This document shows, piece after piece, positions 1-6,403 of a DNA stretch of 10,456 bases. The position numbers and the translations under genes were made by a program. The stretch lies in contig JAAXZP010000268.1 in NCBI GenBank assembly GCA_012719815.1, positions 1 to 10,456 on the forward strand. The letters run 5' to 3'. The stretch comes from Christensenellaceae bacterium (GTDB lineage: Bacteria; Bacillota; Clostridia; Christensenellales; SZUA-584). The notes below the pieces were generated by a model, which was not told the DNA's origin, made no database searches, and was given only the letters and a program-made list of their open reading frames with translations. Within the stretch, counting starts at the first letter, position 1. Each line of letters begins with the position of its first letter.

Positions 1-22
1 AATATGCATTATAGACATTAAG

Positions 23-50
23 ATTATTCAACAAATGCATAATAAACCCT
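23..50 (-). promoter_or_regulatory. Sigma-H-like promoter pointing out of the window (putative spo0A promoter)
   Basis: On the minus strand AGGGTTT (50-44) and GAATAAT (29-23) are separated by 14 bases. This resembles the sigma-H pattern AGGAWWW / GAAT with a spacer of 12 to 14 bases; the one mismatch in the -35 region is G for A. It lies about 40 bases downstream of the two Spo0A-box-like sites, and spo0A of Bacillus is itself transcribed from a sigma-H promoter. A separate TATAAT (13-8) without a convincing -35 lies nearer the edge and could be a second start point. This is motif matching only. Confidence 0.4.
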
Positions 51-85
51 TTTCGCTTGAGCATAATATTCAAAAAATATCGGGA

Positions 86-102
86 TACGACAAAATTCGA
101 CA
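86..102 (-). promoter_or_regulatory. Two tandem Spo0A-box-like sites, probably in front of spo0A
   Basis: On the minus strand a perfect 0A box, TGTCGAA, occupies 102-96, starting right after the spoIVB stop codon. A second copy with one mismatch, TGTCGTA, occupies 92-86. Their starts are 10 bp apart, one helical turn in the same orientation, as is usual for tandem Spo0A sites. The established 0A-box consensus is TGNCGAA. In sporulating Firmicutes spo0A normally follows spoIVB and is controlled by Spo0A itself, so these sites fit autoregulation of a spo0A gene lying beyond the left edge. That gene is not visible here. Confidence 0.6.
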
Positions 103-1386
103 TCATTTGATTGTTTTGTCTGAGCTGTCGATCTGCTGCAGCATCCAGTCCGCATACAGGCCGTAGCCCTTGGTCGGGTTGTTGACGAACACATGCGTCA
201 CTGCGCCCACCAGCTTGCCGTCCTGCACGATGGGGCTGCCGCTCATGCCCTGCACGATGCCGCCCGTCCTGCTCAAAAGCTCCGGGTCGGTGATGTGGAT
301 GACCATGCCCTTCTGGCCGGGGATGCTCTGCTCGGAGAGCTTGACGATCTCGCAGCTGAACGGCCGCACGCCGCGGTGGTCGATGGTGGAATATATCATG
401 GCCGGGCCCAGCCTGATCTCCTCGCGGCGGGCCACAGGTATGGGTTTCTGGAACCGGGAGAGATCCACACCGCTCATCAGCACGCCGTAAATGCCGTATT
501 CGGTGTTCTTGATGATGCGACCAATGCTGCCCGACGCGCTGGAGAAAAAACCCTGGATTTCGCCCGGTATGCCGCTTTCGCCCTTGTTGATCTGGATGAT
601 CTCGGAGAAATAGATCTCCCCCTTGCGCACCGAGAGCACATGGCCGGTGTCGATGTCGGTGATGGCGTGGCCCAGGCCGGCGAACCACCGGGTGTTGGGG
701 TCGATAAACGTCAGCGTGCCCACGCCCGCGGTGTCGTCCCGCACCCAAATCCCTAAGCGCAGCTTGCCGTCGGCATAATCGCGCACCGGCTCGATGTTAA
801 GGTTCAGCGTCCTGCCGTCCCGCTCGACGGTGATCTCCAGCGCCCCCTCGGATTCGTTCACGATTTTGGTCACATCCGCCGCGCTGCTCACCTCCTGCCC
901 GTTGATGCGCACGATCACGTCGCCGGGCAGCATGCCCGCTTCGCGAGCCGGGTTGACGATGGTGCCGTTTTCCAGCTCAATGCCGGTGATGCCCACCACC
1001 AGCGCCCCGCGGGTGAACAGCGTGACGCCGATGCTCTGCCCGCCCGGGATCACCACGCGCTCCTCGGTGACGTTGACCTTCACCTTTTTAATCGGCACGC
1101 CCAGCAGCTTCAGCTCGATGACCGCGTCGCCGTTTTTGACCGGCTGTATCACCAGCGGGCGCTGCATACCCGTCGCTTCGGCCAGCGTCTCGCCGCCCAG
1201 GCTGACGACGCCTGTGGAGTCCACCTCCGCCTCCACCGGCAGCCCGAGGTCGATGGTTTTGGCGACCCCTCTTTCTACATATATCTCGCCCGGAATATTG
1301 GCGTAGCTCTGCACCGCGGGAAGGAAGTAGACGGCGCACAGCGCAAATACAAACAGAATTCCCAGTAGCCTTATTATCTTCTTCAA
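103..1386 (-). CDS. spoIVB: SpoIVB, sporulation signalling serine protease (S55 family)
   Basis: SpoIVB is made in the forespore and secreted into the space between forespore and mother cell. There it cuts SpoIVFA and so activates the SpoIVFB protease that processes pro-sigma-K. I chose the TTG at 1386 (427 residues) because AGAGGTG lies five bases before it and the protein then begins MKKIIRLLG, a short basic segment followed by one hydrophobic helix. A longer GTG start at 1428 lacks this site. A PDZ domain covers roughly residues 110-200, and the S55 peptidase domain covers the rest. His240 (GLGHAITD), Asp367 (ITDPELL) and Ser382 (GMSGSP) match the B. subtilis triad His236, Asp363, Ser378 with identical spacing, so the enzyme should be active. 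The gene lies 87 bases after recN, the usual order. No clear sigma-F or sigma-G promoter was found in that gap. Confidence 0.96.
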   Translation of the reverse strand: MKKIIRLLGILFVFALCAVYFLPAVQSYANIPGEIYVERGVAKTIDLGLPVEAEVDSTGVVSLGGETLAEATGMQRPLVIQPVKNGDAVIELKLLGVPIKKVKVNVTEERVVIPGGQSIGVTLFTRGALVVGITGIELENGTIVNPAREAGMLPGDVIVRINGQEVSSAADVTKIVNESEGALEITVERDGRTLNLNIEPVRDYADGKLRLGIWVRDDTAGVGTLTFIDPNTRWFAGLGHAITDIDTGHVLSVRKGEIYFSEIIQINKGESGIPGEIQGFFSSASGSIGRIIKNTEYGIYGVLMSGVDLSRFQKPIPVARREEIRLGPAMIYSTIDHRGVRPFSCEIVKLSEQSIPGQKGMVIHITDPELLSRTGGIVQGMSGSPIVQDGKLVGAVTHVFVNNPTKGYGLYADWMLQQIDSSDKTIK

Positions 1387-1473
1387 AAAAACACCTCTTT
1401 GCGACACGCGATAATAGCTTAGTGGCACAAGAGGCGCTGTTAATTATGCGATGAAATATCCGTAAGCTTTTGC

Positions 1474-3159
1474 TTAAATTGACGATTTGAACTCTGAAGC
1501 GCGCTGCAGCATCTCCGCCGCGTGTGCAAGCGACGCGCCGCTGCCGCCGCCCGCCAGCCGCGCGATCTCCTGCGTTCTGGCTTCGCCGGCCAGCGCCGAA
1601 AGCCGCGTATGGGTAGCGTTTTCGTCGCTGGATTTTTCAATCAGGAAGTGATTGTCCGCCATGCTCGCGATCTGAGGCAGGTGCGTGACGCACACCACCT
1701 GGCGGGCGCGCGATATCACGGCGAGCTTTTCGGCCACCACCTGCGCGATGCGGCCGCTGATGCCGGTGTCGATCTCGTCGAATATCATGGTGGGTATGCC
1801 GCCCCTGTCCGCCGCGACGGTTTTCAGCGCCAGCATGATGCGCGACACCTCGCCGCCCGACGCCACCTTGCGGAGGGGCTTCACGGGCTCGCCGCGGTTG
1901 GTCGATATGTAAAACTCCACCGTATCAAAGCCGTTCGCCGTAAATGCGGCGTTTTCGATGCCCGGTATGTCCGAGAAACGCACTTCAAATTGCGCACTCT
2001 GCATGCCGAGGTCATGAAGCTGCTGCAACACCAGCGTTTCAAACCGCTTTGCCGCCGCGCGCCGCAGTTCGGAGAGCCGCACGCAGCGCTCATACAGCGT
2101 TTCGCGCAGCGCCTGCGCCTTCTCATTGAGCTCGTTTTGCAATTCTTCGCTATTGACAAGCTCCTCCAGCTCCCTTTCCAGCCCGCGCAGGAACTCCCCC
2201 GTCACCAGCGGGTCGCCGTATTTGCGGCGCAGCGATGCGATCAGCGCCAGCCGGTCTTCGATGCGCTCCAGCGCGTCCGGGTCGAACAGCGCCGAATCCA
2301 TGTCATCGCGCACCGAATCCGCCACTTCCTCCAGCGCGTAATACGCCTCGTCCACGCTGGCCGCGAGCTGCCCGTAACGCTCGTCCACGTCCGAAAGGCC
2401 GGAAAGGCGGCGGCTCACGTCGCGCAGCGCCGACAATACATTCATCGGCTCCGCGTCGTACAGCGCCGCATAGGCGGCGGACAGCGCTTCCATAATGCGC
2501 TCGGCGTTGTGCAGCCGCGCGCGCTGGACTTGCAGCTCTTCCTCCTCGCCTTCGGTTATGTTCGCCTGTTTCAATTCGTTGATCTGGAATTTCAGTATGT
2601 CGATACGCCGCTCGCGCTCGCCCTCGCTGCCAAACAGCGACTTTAAGCGCCTGAGCGCTTCATGATAGTCGGTATAAGCCTGCCGGACTTCGGCGGCGGT
2701 CTGCCCGATGGCGTCGTCGAAGCTGTCCAGCACCGCGATGTGGTTTTTTTCGTCCAGCAGCGACTGGTGCTCGTGCTGGCCGTGCACATCCACCAGCCTG
2801 TCGCTGATGGCCTTCAGCACGCCCAGCGTGACCAGCGTGCCGTTCACGCGGCACACGTTGCGGCCCGACGCGCTGAGCTCGCGGGACAGCACCAGCTCGC
2901 CGTTGTATTCTATCTGCTGTTCTTCGAGTATGTCCTCCACGCCGCGGGCGTCGCTGAACCACGCCTCCACGGCGGCGGACGCTGCGCCCGTGCGGATCAT
3001 GTCGCGGTCGGCGCGCTCGCCCAGCACCAGGTTGACGGAATCGATAATGATGGATTTGCCCGCGCCCGTCTCGCCGGACAGCACGTTTAAACCGTCCGCG
3101 AAATCCACCTCAAGAAAGTCGATCAGCGCGATGTTCCTGATGATCAGTCGATTCAGCAT
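1474..3159 (-). CDS. recN: RecN, SMC-like DNA double-strand break repair ATPase
   Basis: RecN is a cytoplasmic SMC-family ATPase that acts early in recombinational repair of double-strand breaks. The 561 residues match the usual length. The N-terminal half-domain carries the Walker A motif GETGAGKS (residues 29-36). A charged, Leu/Glu/Arg-rich coiled-coil region spans about 155-370, much shorter than in true SMC proteins, as is normal for RecN. The C-terminal half has the ABC signature ASGGEVSR (433-440), Walker B in PTMIFDEIDTG (456-466) and the H-loop histidine in CVTHLPQIAS (490-499). All key residues are present. The ATG at 3159 follows the argR stop by 18 bases, and the ribosome site before it is weak (CCGGAA), so translation may depend on argR. 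Linkage to argR and spoIVB is the classic Firmicutes order. Confidence 0.97.
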   Translation of the reverse strand: MLNRLIIRNIALIDFLEVDFADGLNVLSGETGAGKSIIIDSVNLVLGERADRDMIRTGAASAAVEAWFSDARGVEDILEEQQIEYNGELVLSRELSASGRNVCRVNGTLVTLGVLKAISDRLVDVHGQHEHQSLLDEKNHIAVLDSFDDAIGQTAAEVRQAYTDYHEALRRLKSLFGSEGERERRIDILKFQINELKQANITEGEEEELQVQRARLHNAERIMEALSAAYAALYDAEPMNVLSALRDVSRRLSGLSDVDERYGQLAASVDEAYYALEEVADSVRDDMDSALFDPDALERIEDRLALIASLRRKYGDPLVTGEFLRGLERELEELVNSEELQNELNEKAQALRETLYERCVRLSELRRAAAKRFETLVLQQLHDLGMQSAQFEVRFSDIPGIENAAFTANGFDTVEFYISTNRGEPVKPLRKVASGGEVSRIMLALKTVAADRGGIPTMIFDEIDTGISGRIAQVVAEKLAVISRARQVVCVTHLPQIASMADNHFLIEKSSDENATHTRLSALAGEARTQEIARLAGGGSGASLAHAAEMLQRASEFKSSI

Positions 3160-3177
3160 GTCGATAATTCCGGAGTG

Positions 3178-3633
3178 CTATTTGGACCGAAGCATGCGGG
3201 ACAGGGCTTCCACCACGTTCTGCTGGCGCCCTTCCTCCCTGACGGCCACGAAAATGGTATTGTCGCCTGCCAAAGTGCCCGCCACGTCGGGCAGGTTCAT
3301 CACGTCGATGGCCTCGGCCGCGGCGTTGGCGCTTCCCGACATCGTGCGCACCACAACCAGCGAAGCGGCGGCCTCCACCGACACCACGGTATCGCGGAAA
3401 ACGCGCCGGAACACGTCCAGCCGCCCCTGAGGCTCTTTACCGGACAGCGCGTACTTATACGTACCGCTTTCCGTCTGCACCTTGACCAGCTTGAGTTCCT
3501 TGATGTCGCGCGAAATGGTGGCCTGCGTCACTTCATACCCCTTTTCACGGAGCAGCGCCAACAGCTCTTCCTGCGTTTCCACATCATGGTTCTCAATCAG
3601 CTCAAGTATCATGCTCTGTCTTCCCTGCTTCAT
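3178..3633 (-). CDS. argR: ArgR, arginine-responsive transcriptional regulator
   Basis: ArgR (AhrC in Bacillus) is a hexameric repressor/activator that binds ARG boxes in response to L-arginine. The protein has 151 residues, typical for the family. The N-terminal winged helix-turn-helix includes TQATISRDIKEL (residues 36-47), which contains the hallmark recognition helix. The C-terminal oligomerisation and arginine-binding domain includes SGSANAAAEAID (99-110) and GTLAGDNTIFV (119-129), the usual arginine-pocket region. The ATG at 3633 has a good AGAGGTG ribosome site that overlaps the nadK stop codon, so nadK and argR are probably co-transcribed and translationally linked. No arginine biosynthesis genes are present, and I did not find an ARG box in front of the gene. 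Confidence 0.96.
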   Translation of the reverse strand: MKQGRQSMILELIENHDVETQEELLALLREKGYEVTQATISRDIKELKLVKVQTESGTYKYALSGKEPQGRLDVFRRVFRDTVVSVEAAASLVVVRTMSGSANAAAEAIDVMNLPDVAGTLAGDNTIFVAVREEGRQQNVVEALSRMLRSK

Positions 3634-3644
3634 CCCAACACCTC

Positions 3645-4493
3645 TTATACAAATCTATCCCAGCTGAGAAACTTGGAGCGCAACAAGGGATAAAAATAAT
3701 CCTTATGAAAGCGTATGAACCGAGCTACGTATTTGGACTTGCTGACGTGCACTTCTTCGCCGTCCTGAAACTCGCTTTTCACGATGCCGTCCGCGGCAAG
3801 CACCGCCCCGCCCGGCGCGTACGGCTTCATGACCACCTCGTCGTCCGGCGATACCACGATGGAGCGGGAATGCAGCGAATGGGCGCAGATGGGCGTTGCG
3901 ATCATGCACGCCACATGCGGGCTGACGATGGGGCCGCCCGCGGACAGCGAATAGCTGGTGGAGCCGGTGGGCGTCGCCACCAGCATGCCGTCGCACGCGG
4001 CCTTGTCCGCCAGCGCGCCGTTGACGGCCAGCTCGACATTGATCATGCGCGCCGTCGCTTTTTTCAAAACCACAACGTCGTTGAGCGCGTCCCCTTCCAG
4101 GCGCGGCTCGCCGTCTTTGCAGATGGCGAAATGCAGCATCAGCCGCTCCTCGATGTAGTAGCTGCCCGCGCATACCGTTTCCACGGCTTCTTTGATGCTG
4201 TCCTTTTTCACCTCGGTCAGAAAGCCGAGATGGCCCAGGTTGATGCCCAGCATGGGCACGCCGAACGGGCAGCTCCGCTCCGCCGCCTTGAGCAGCGTGC
4301 CGTCTCCGCCCAGCACAAACAGTATGTCGATTTGCGCCGGGTCCATCACGTCGGTTTCGCCGGGCGGCATGCCGTCCGCATCGAACGACACCGCCGCGCC
4401 GCGCGCGCGCAGCAGCCGCGCGAGCTCAATCGCGCCCGTAAAATCGCTGTCTTTTTCGGGATTGCTGTAAATTCCGGCTCGCTTAATATCCAT
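3645..4493 (-). CDS. nadK: NadK, ATP-dependent NAD kinase
   Basis: NAD kinase phosphorylates NAD to NADP in the cytoplasm and so sets the NADPH pool. At 282 residues the length is normal. The family motifs are all visible: GGDGTLL with the catalytic Asp64 (residues 62-68), GINLGHLGFL (83-92), the NDVV loop (138-141), DGMLVATPTGSTSYSLSAGG (168-187) and the late HSLHSRSIV segment (205-213). The start at ATG 4493 is favoured because the glycine-loop strand (RAGIYSNPEKD) begins just after it, as in homologues. No Shine-Dalgarno sequence lies in front of this ATG. A promoter-like TATAAT ends only nine bases upstream, so the message may have almost no leader. The gene heads the nadK-argR-recN cluster. 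Confidence 0.96.
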   Translation of the reverse strand: MDIKRAGIYSNPEKDSDFTGAIELARLLRARGAAVSFDADGMPPGETDVMDPAQIDILFVLGGDGTLLKAAERSCPFGVPMLGINLGHLGFLTEVKKDSIKEAVETVCAGSYYIEERLMLHFAICKDGEPRLEGDALNDVVVLKKATARMINVELAVNGALADKAACDGMLVATPTGSTSYSLSAGGPIVSPHVACMIATPICAHSLHSRSIVVSPDDEVVMKPYAPGGAVLAADGIVKSEFQDGEEVHVSKSKYVARFIRFHKDYFYPLLRSKFLSWDRFV

Positions 4494-4502
4494 ATTAACT
4501 GC

Positions 4503-4531
4503 ATTATAATGAATTCCGGATAATTGTACAA
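4503..4531 (-). promoter_or_regulatory. Putative sigma-A promoter of nadK
   Basis: On the minus strand a perfect -10, TATAAT (4508-4503), is preceded after 17 bases by TTGTAC (4531-4526), a weak -35 with three of six consensus bases. Transcription would begin near 4496, about three bases before the nadK ATG at 4493. The preceding 500 bases contain no minus-strand gene, so the nadK cluster needs a promoter here. The -10 is good, but the -35 is poor. Confidence 0.5.
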
Positions 4532-4584
4532 CTGCAAATTGGCGCTTGGCAGGCTTCAGCAGGGATAGTCAGGGCTGCGGCCGG

Positions 4585-4613
4585 TTGACTTTGCCGGCAA
4601 TATCGCTTATAAA
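4585..4613 (+). promoter_or_regulatory. Strong sigma-A promoter for the plus-strand small gene
   Basis: TTGACT (4585-4590) and TATAAA (4608-4613) are separated by exactly 17 bases, and each matches five of six consensus positions. Transcription should start near 4620, giving a leader of about 16 bases before the ATG at 4636. This promoter points away from the nadK promoter, so the interval acts as a divergent control region. Confidence 0.7.
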
Positions 4614-4635
4614 GGAATCAACGGGGGTGAGACCT

Positions 4636-4767
4636 ATGCCGGCATCGGATGAGGAACTCAGGGAGAGAGCTTACGAAGAACTCAGAGACAGATATATCAC
4701 CGAACTGATGGAAGAAACCGGCTGTTCCCGGGAGGAAGCGGAGAAAGAAGCAGACTCCTACGATTAG
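4636..4767 (+). CDS. Unrecognised small acidic protein, 43 residues
   Basis: I do not recognise a family. The protein begins MPASDEELRERAYEELRD and ends in a second charged helix, TGCSREEAEKEADSYD. It has 43 residues, is strongly acidic (many Glu and Asp), and has no signal peptide or membrane segment. The pattern suggests two amphipathic helices with a turn at TGCS. The helix-GCS-helix arrangement loosely resembles UBA-like small helical domains, but that is only an impression. Support for a real gene is good: GGGGGTGAG (4623-4631) lies just before the ATG, a near-consensus promoter lies upstream, and a hairpin follows the TAG stop by 31 bases. A longer reading from 4546 is unlikely because it starts upstream of the promoter. 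It is the only plus-strand gene in the window, diverging from nadK. Confidence 0.62.
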   Translation: MPASDEELRERAYEELRDRYITELMEETGCSREEAEKEADSYD

Positions 4768-4798
4768 GCACGCCTCATCACGTACCAATTCTAAAGCA

Positions 4799-4820
4799 AG
4801 GCGTACCGCAGCGTACGCCT
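4799..4820. terminator. Perfect 8-bp hairpin between convergent genes, possible bidirectional terminator
   Basis: AGGCGTAC (4799-4806) and GTACGCCT (4813-4820) form a perfect 8-bp stem with a six-base loop. It lies 31 bases after the stop codon of the plus-strand small gene and about 210 bases after the end of tlyA on the other strand, so it separates convergent transcription. A U-rich stretch (TTGTTTATTTGTTT) follows on the plus strand after about 10 bases, and a short TGCTTT follows on the minus strand. Neither is an ideal U-tract, so the terminator assignment is moderate. Confidence 0.45.
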
Positions 4821-5032
4821 ACGGGAGGAGCTTGTTTATTTGTTTCCCCGGAAATCTTGGTAACGCCTTTTTAACGTTTGGGATTCACATTAACCAATGA
4901 ATAGCGGGCGTTTCTGTCCGTCTGCCATTTTCGTTCAGTTTATCGGAAAAGCCGCTCAAACGTTTCAGCTGCAGCACAAGGGCATTATTACAGGTCCCTC
5001 GGACAGCGCTTCCAGCATACAGCTAGTTTAAT
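4821..5032. other. Gene-free gap between the hairpin and tlyA
   Basis: These 212 bases contain no convincing gene on either strand. The longest minus-strand reading after tlyA that begins with ATG is only 17 codons. One inverted repeat is present, AACGTTTG (4873-4880) and CAAACGTT (4957-4964), 76 bases apart; each half contains the palindrome AACGTT. It could reflect RNA structure or chance. The stretch is more AT-rich than the flanking genes. I can assign no function. Confidence 0.4.
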
Positions 5033-5824
5033 TTACAGCGCGCTCTTATGGGCCTCTTCCACCACGCGGGAAATATCCGGCTCCGGGTATTCGCCTTCGC
5101 TTTTCAGGCAGGCGAGGTATTCGATGTTGCCCTCCGGCCCGCGGATGGGGCTGAAATCCAGCCCGTAGACGGAAAGCCCGGCCTCTTTCGCAAAGGCGAG
5201 TATGTCCGCTAACACGTCTTTATGCACCGCCTTGTCGCGTACCACGCCTTTTTTGCCCACGCGCCCGCGGCCCGCCTCGAACTGCGGCTTTATCAGAGCG
5301 ACAATGGTATAAGGCGGATTAAGCACGCGCATCAGCGCCGGCAGTATCAGCTTCAACGATATGAACGACACGTCCACGCTGGCAAACGAAGCGGGCACAT
5401 CAAACATCGACGGCTCAAGATAGCGCGCGTTGACGCGCTCCATCACGCGCACGCGCTCATCCTGCCTGAGACGCCACGCGAGCTGCCCGTAGCCCACGTC
5501 CACCGCGTACACCAGCCTGGCGCCCGCGCGCAGCATGCAGTCGGTAAAACCGCCGGTGGACGCGCCCACGTCGATGGCGATTACATCCGTCAGGTCGATA
5601 TCAAAGCTGGCAAGCGCCTTCTGCAGTTTTTTGCCGCCGCGGCTGACGAACTCGTCGGCAGCCTGCACGGCCACCACCTGTCCGGGCCTGACCGGCGTGG
5701 CGGGCTTGTCGCACACCCGGCCGTCCAGCGTCACCGCGCCCGCCATGATCAGCGAACGCGCCTTCTCGCGGCTCTCGGCCCAGCCGTTTTCCACCAGGTA
5801 GGGGTCGATACGCGTCTTTTCCAT
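5033..5824 (-). CDS. tlyA: TlyA-family rRNA 2'-O-methyltransferase
   Basis: TlyA-type enzymes (YqxC in Bacillus) methylate ribose 2'-hydroxyls of rRNA using S-adenosylmethionine; older annotations call them hemolysins. The ATG at 5824 gives 263 residues, the family length, and the protein begins with an S4 RNA-binding domain (residues 3-60, including ESREKARSLIMAGAV). A Rossmann methyltransferase domain follows SRGGKKL (61-67), with the cofactor loop DVGASTGGFT (85-94). Lys66, Asp151, Lys179 and Glu235 match the K-D-K-E tetrad of mycobacterial TlyA (69, 154, 182, 238) at a constant offset of three, so catalysis should be intact. An in-frame extension up to 5968 overlaps oapA and is not credible. 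The start shares one base with the oapA stop (TGATG), implying translational coupling. Confidence 0.95.
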   Translation of the reverse strand: MEKTRIDPYLVENGWAESREKARSLIMAGAVTLDGRVCDKPATPVRPGQVVAVQAADEFVSRGGKKLQKALASFDIDLTDVIAIDVGASTGGFTDCMLRAGARLVYAVDVGYGQLAWRLRQDERVRVMERVNARYLEPSMFDVPASFASVDVSFISLKLILPALMRVLNPPYTIVALIKPQFEAGRGRVGKKGVVRDKAVHKDVLADILAFAKEAGLSVYGLDFSPIRGPEGNIEYLACLKSEGEYPEPDISRVVEEAHKSAL

Positions 5825-6369
5825 CACTTCTTGTCCCGCATGAACAGCATCGCCACGTACGAGACGGCGCTGACAATCTGCTTGTTGTTGCGGATGGCGA
5901 ACGTCTTCCCCAGTGCCTTGCCGGCCACCGTCAGCGCCGCGATGAGGCTGGACACGACCAGCGTCCACACCAGCTCCGGCGTGCTGGTCGCCGTCAGGGC
6001 GAGCTTCACCGCTACCGCCGCGCCGGCCGCGCCGGAAACGCTGCCGCAGATGTCGCCGATCACGTCGCCGCAGATGTTGGACACGATGTCCGCGTTCTGC
6101 AGCATCCGTATCGCGCTTTTTGCCAGCCTAATTTTTTTGGCCGCCATGGACACAAACGGCGCGGTATCGCACGTGGCGAACGCGATGCCGACGATATCCG
6201 CCACGATGCCCAGCAGCATGATCAGCAGTATCACAAAAGCCGCCGCCAGGGCGGACATATCCTCCACCAGCGCCTCGGCAGCCACGCTGATGCCCGCCGT
6301 AAGTATCAGCGTTATGATGAATACTTTGAGCGCCCAGAAACGGGCGGCCCGGTTCTTTTTCTTTTTCAA
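5824..6369 (-). CDS. oapA: OapA, membrane protein partner of the OLE RNA
   Basis: OapA binds OLE RNA and holds the ribonucleoprotein at the cytoplasmic membrane; in Bacillus halodurans the complex matters for cold, ethanol and Mg2+ tolerance. I place the start at TTG 6369 (181 residues) because GGAG lies seven bases before it; a TTG at 6384 has no ribosome site. The protein has a basic N-terminus (MKKKKNR) and four hydrophobic segments at about 12-35, 40-67, 109-130 and 133-154. Before the third lies GDVIGD, a DxxxD motif at Asp102 and Asp106, close to the functionally important DxxxD I recall for the B. halodurans protein. The C-terminus (GKTFAIRNNKQIV) is polar and basic. Immediate position after the OLE RNA is decisive for the name. 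Parts of the sequence resemble the DUF21 domain of CorC/CNNM Mg2+ transporters. It is translationally coupled to tlyA. Confidence 0.88.
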   Translation of the reverse strand: MKKKKNRAARFWALKVFIITLILTAGISVAAEALVEDMSALAAAFVILLIMLLGIVADIVGIAFATCDTAPFVSMAAKKIRLAKSAIRMLQNADIVSNICGDVIGDICGSVSGAAGAAVAVKLALTATSTPELVWTLVVSSLIAALTVAGKALGKTFAIRNNKQIVSAVSYVAMLFMRDKK

Positions 6370-6403
6370 TGAAACGCTCCGCAAAATGCGAAAATAAAAA
6401 AGC

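Noticed and set aside
8..34. TATAAT at 13-8 as a sigma-A promoter
   Set aside because: No convincing -35 lies at suitable spacing (TTGTTG at only 15 bases), so it is mentioned only under the sigma-H-like promoter.
1387..1428. Longer SpoIVB starting at GTG 1428
   Set aside because: No ribosome site precedes it, and the strong AGAGGTG site would fall inside the gene. The TTG at 1386 gives a typical N-terminus.
1463..1476. Small TAAGC-AAAA-GCTTA hairpin at the recN stop as a terminator
   Set aside because: The stem has only five mostly AT pairs and no T-run follows.
1522..2646. Long plus-strand open frame of 374 codons opposite recN
   Set aside because: It is antisense to an intact, motif-complete recN. 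Its translation is dominated by His, Arg and Ala, as expected from the complementary frame of a GC-rich gene.
5825..5968. In-frame N-terminal extension of tlyA
   Set aside because: The extra 48 residues overlap oapA in another frame, are unlike any S4 domain, and the ATG at 5824 gives the standard TlyA start and length.
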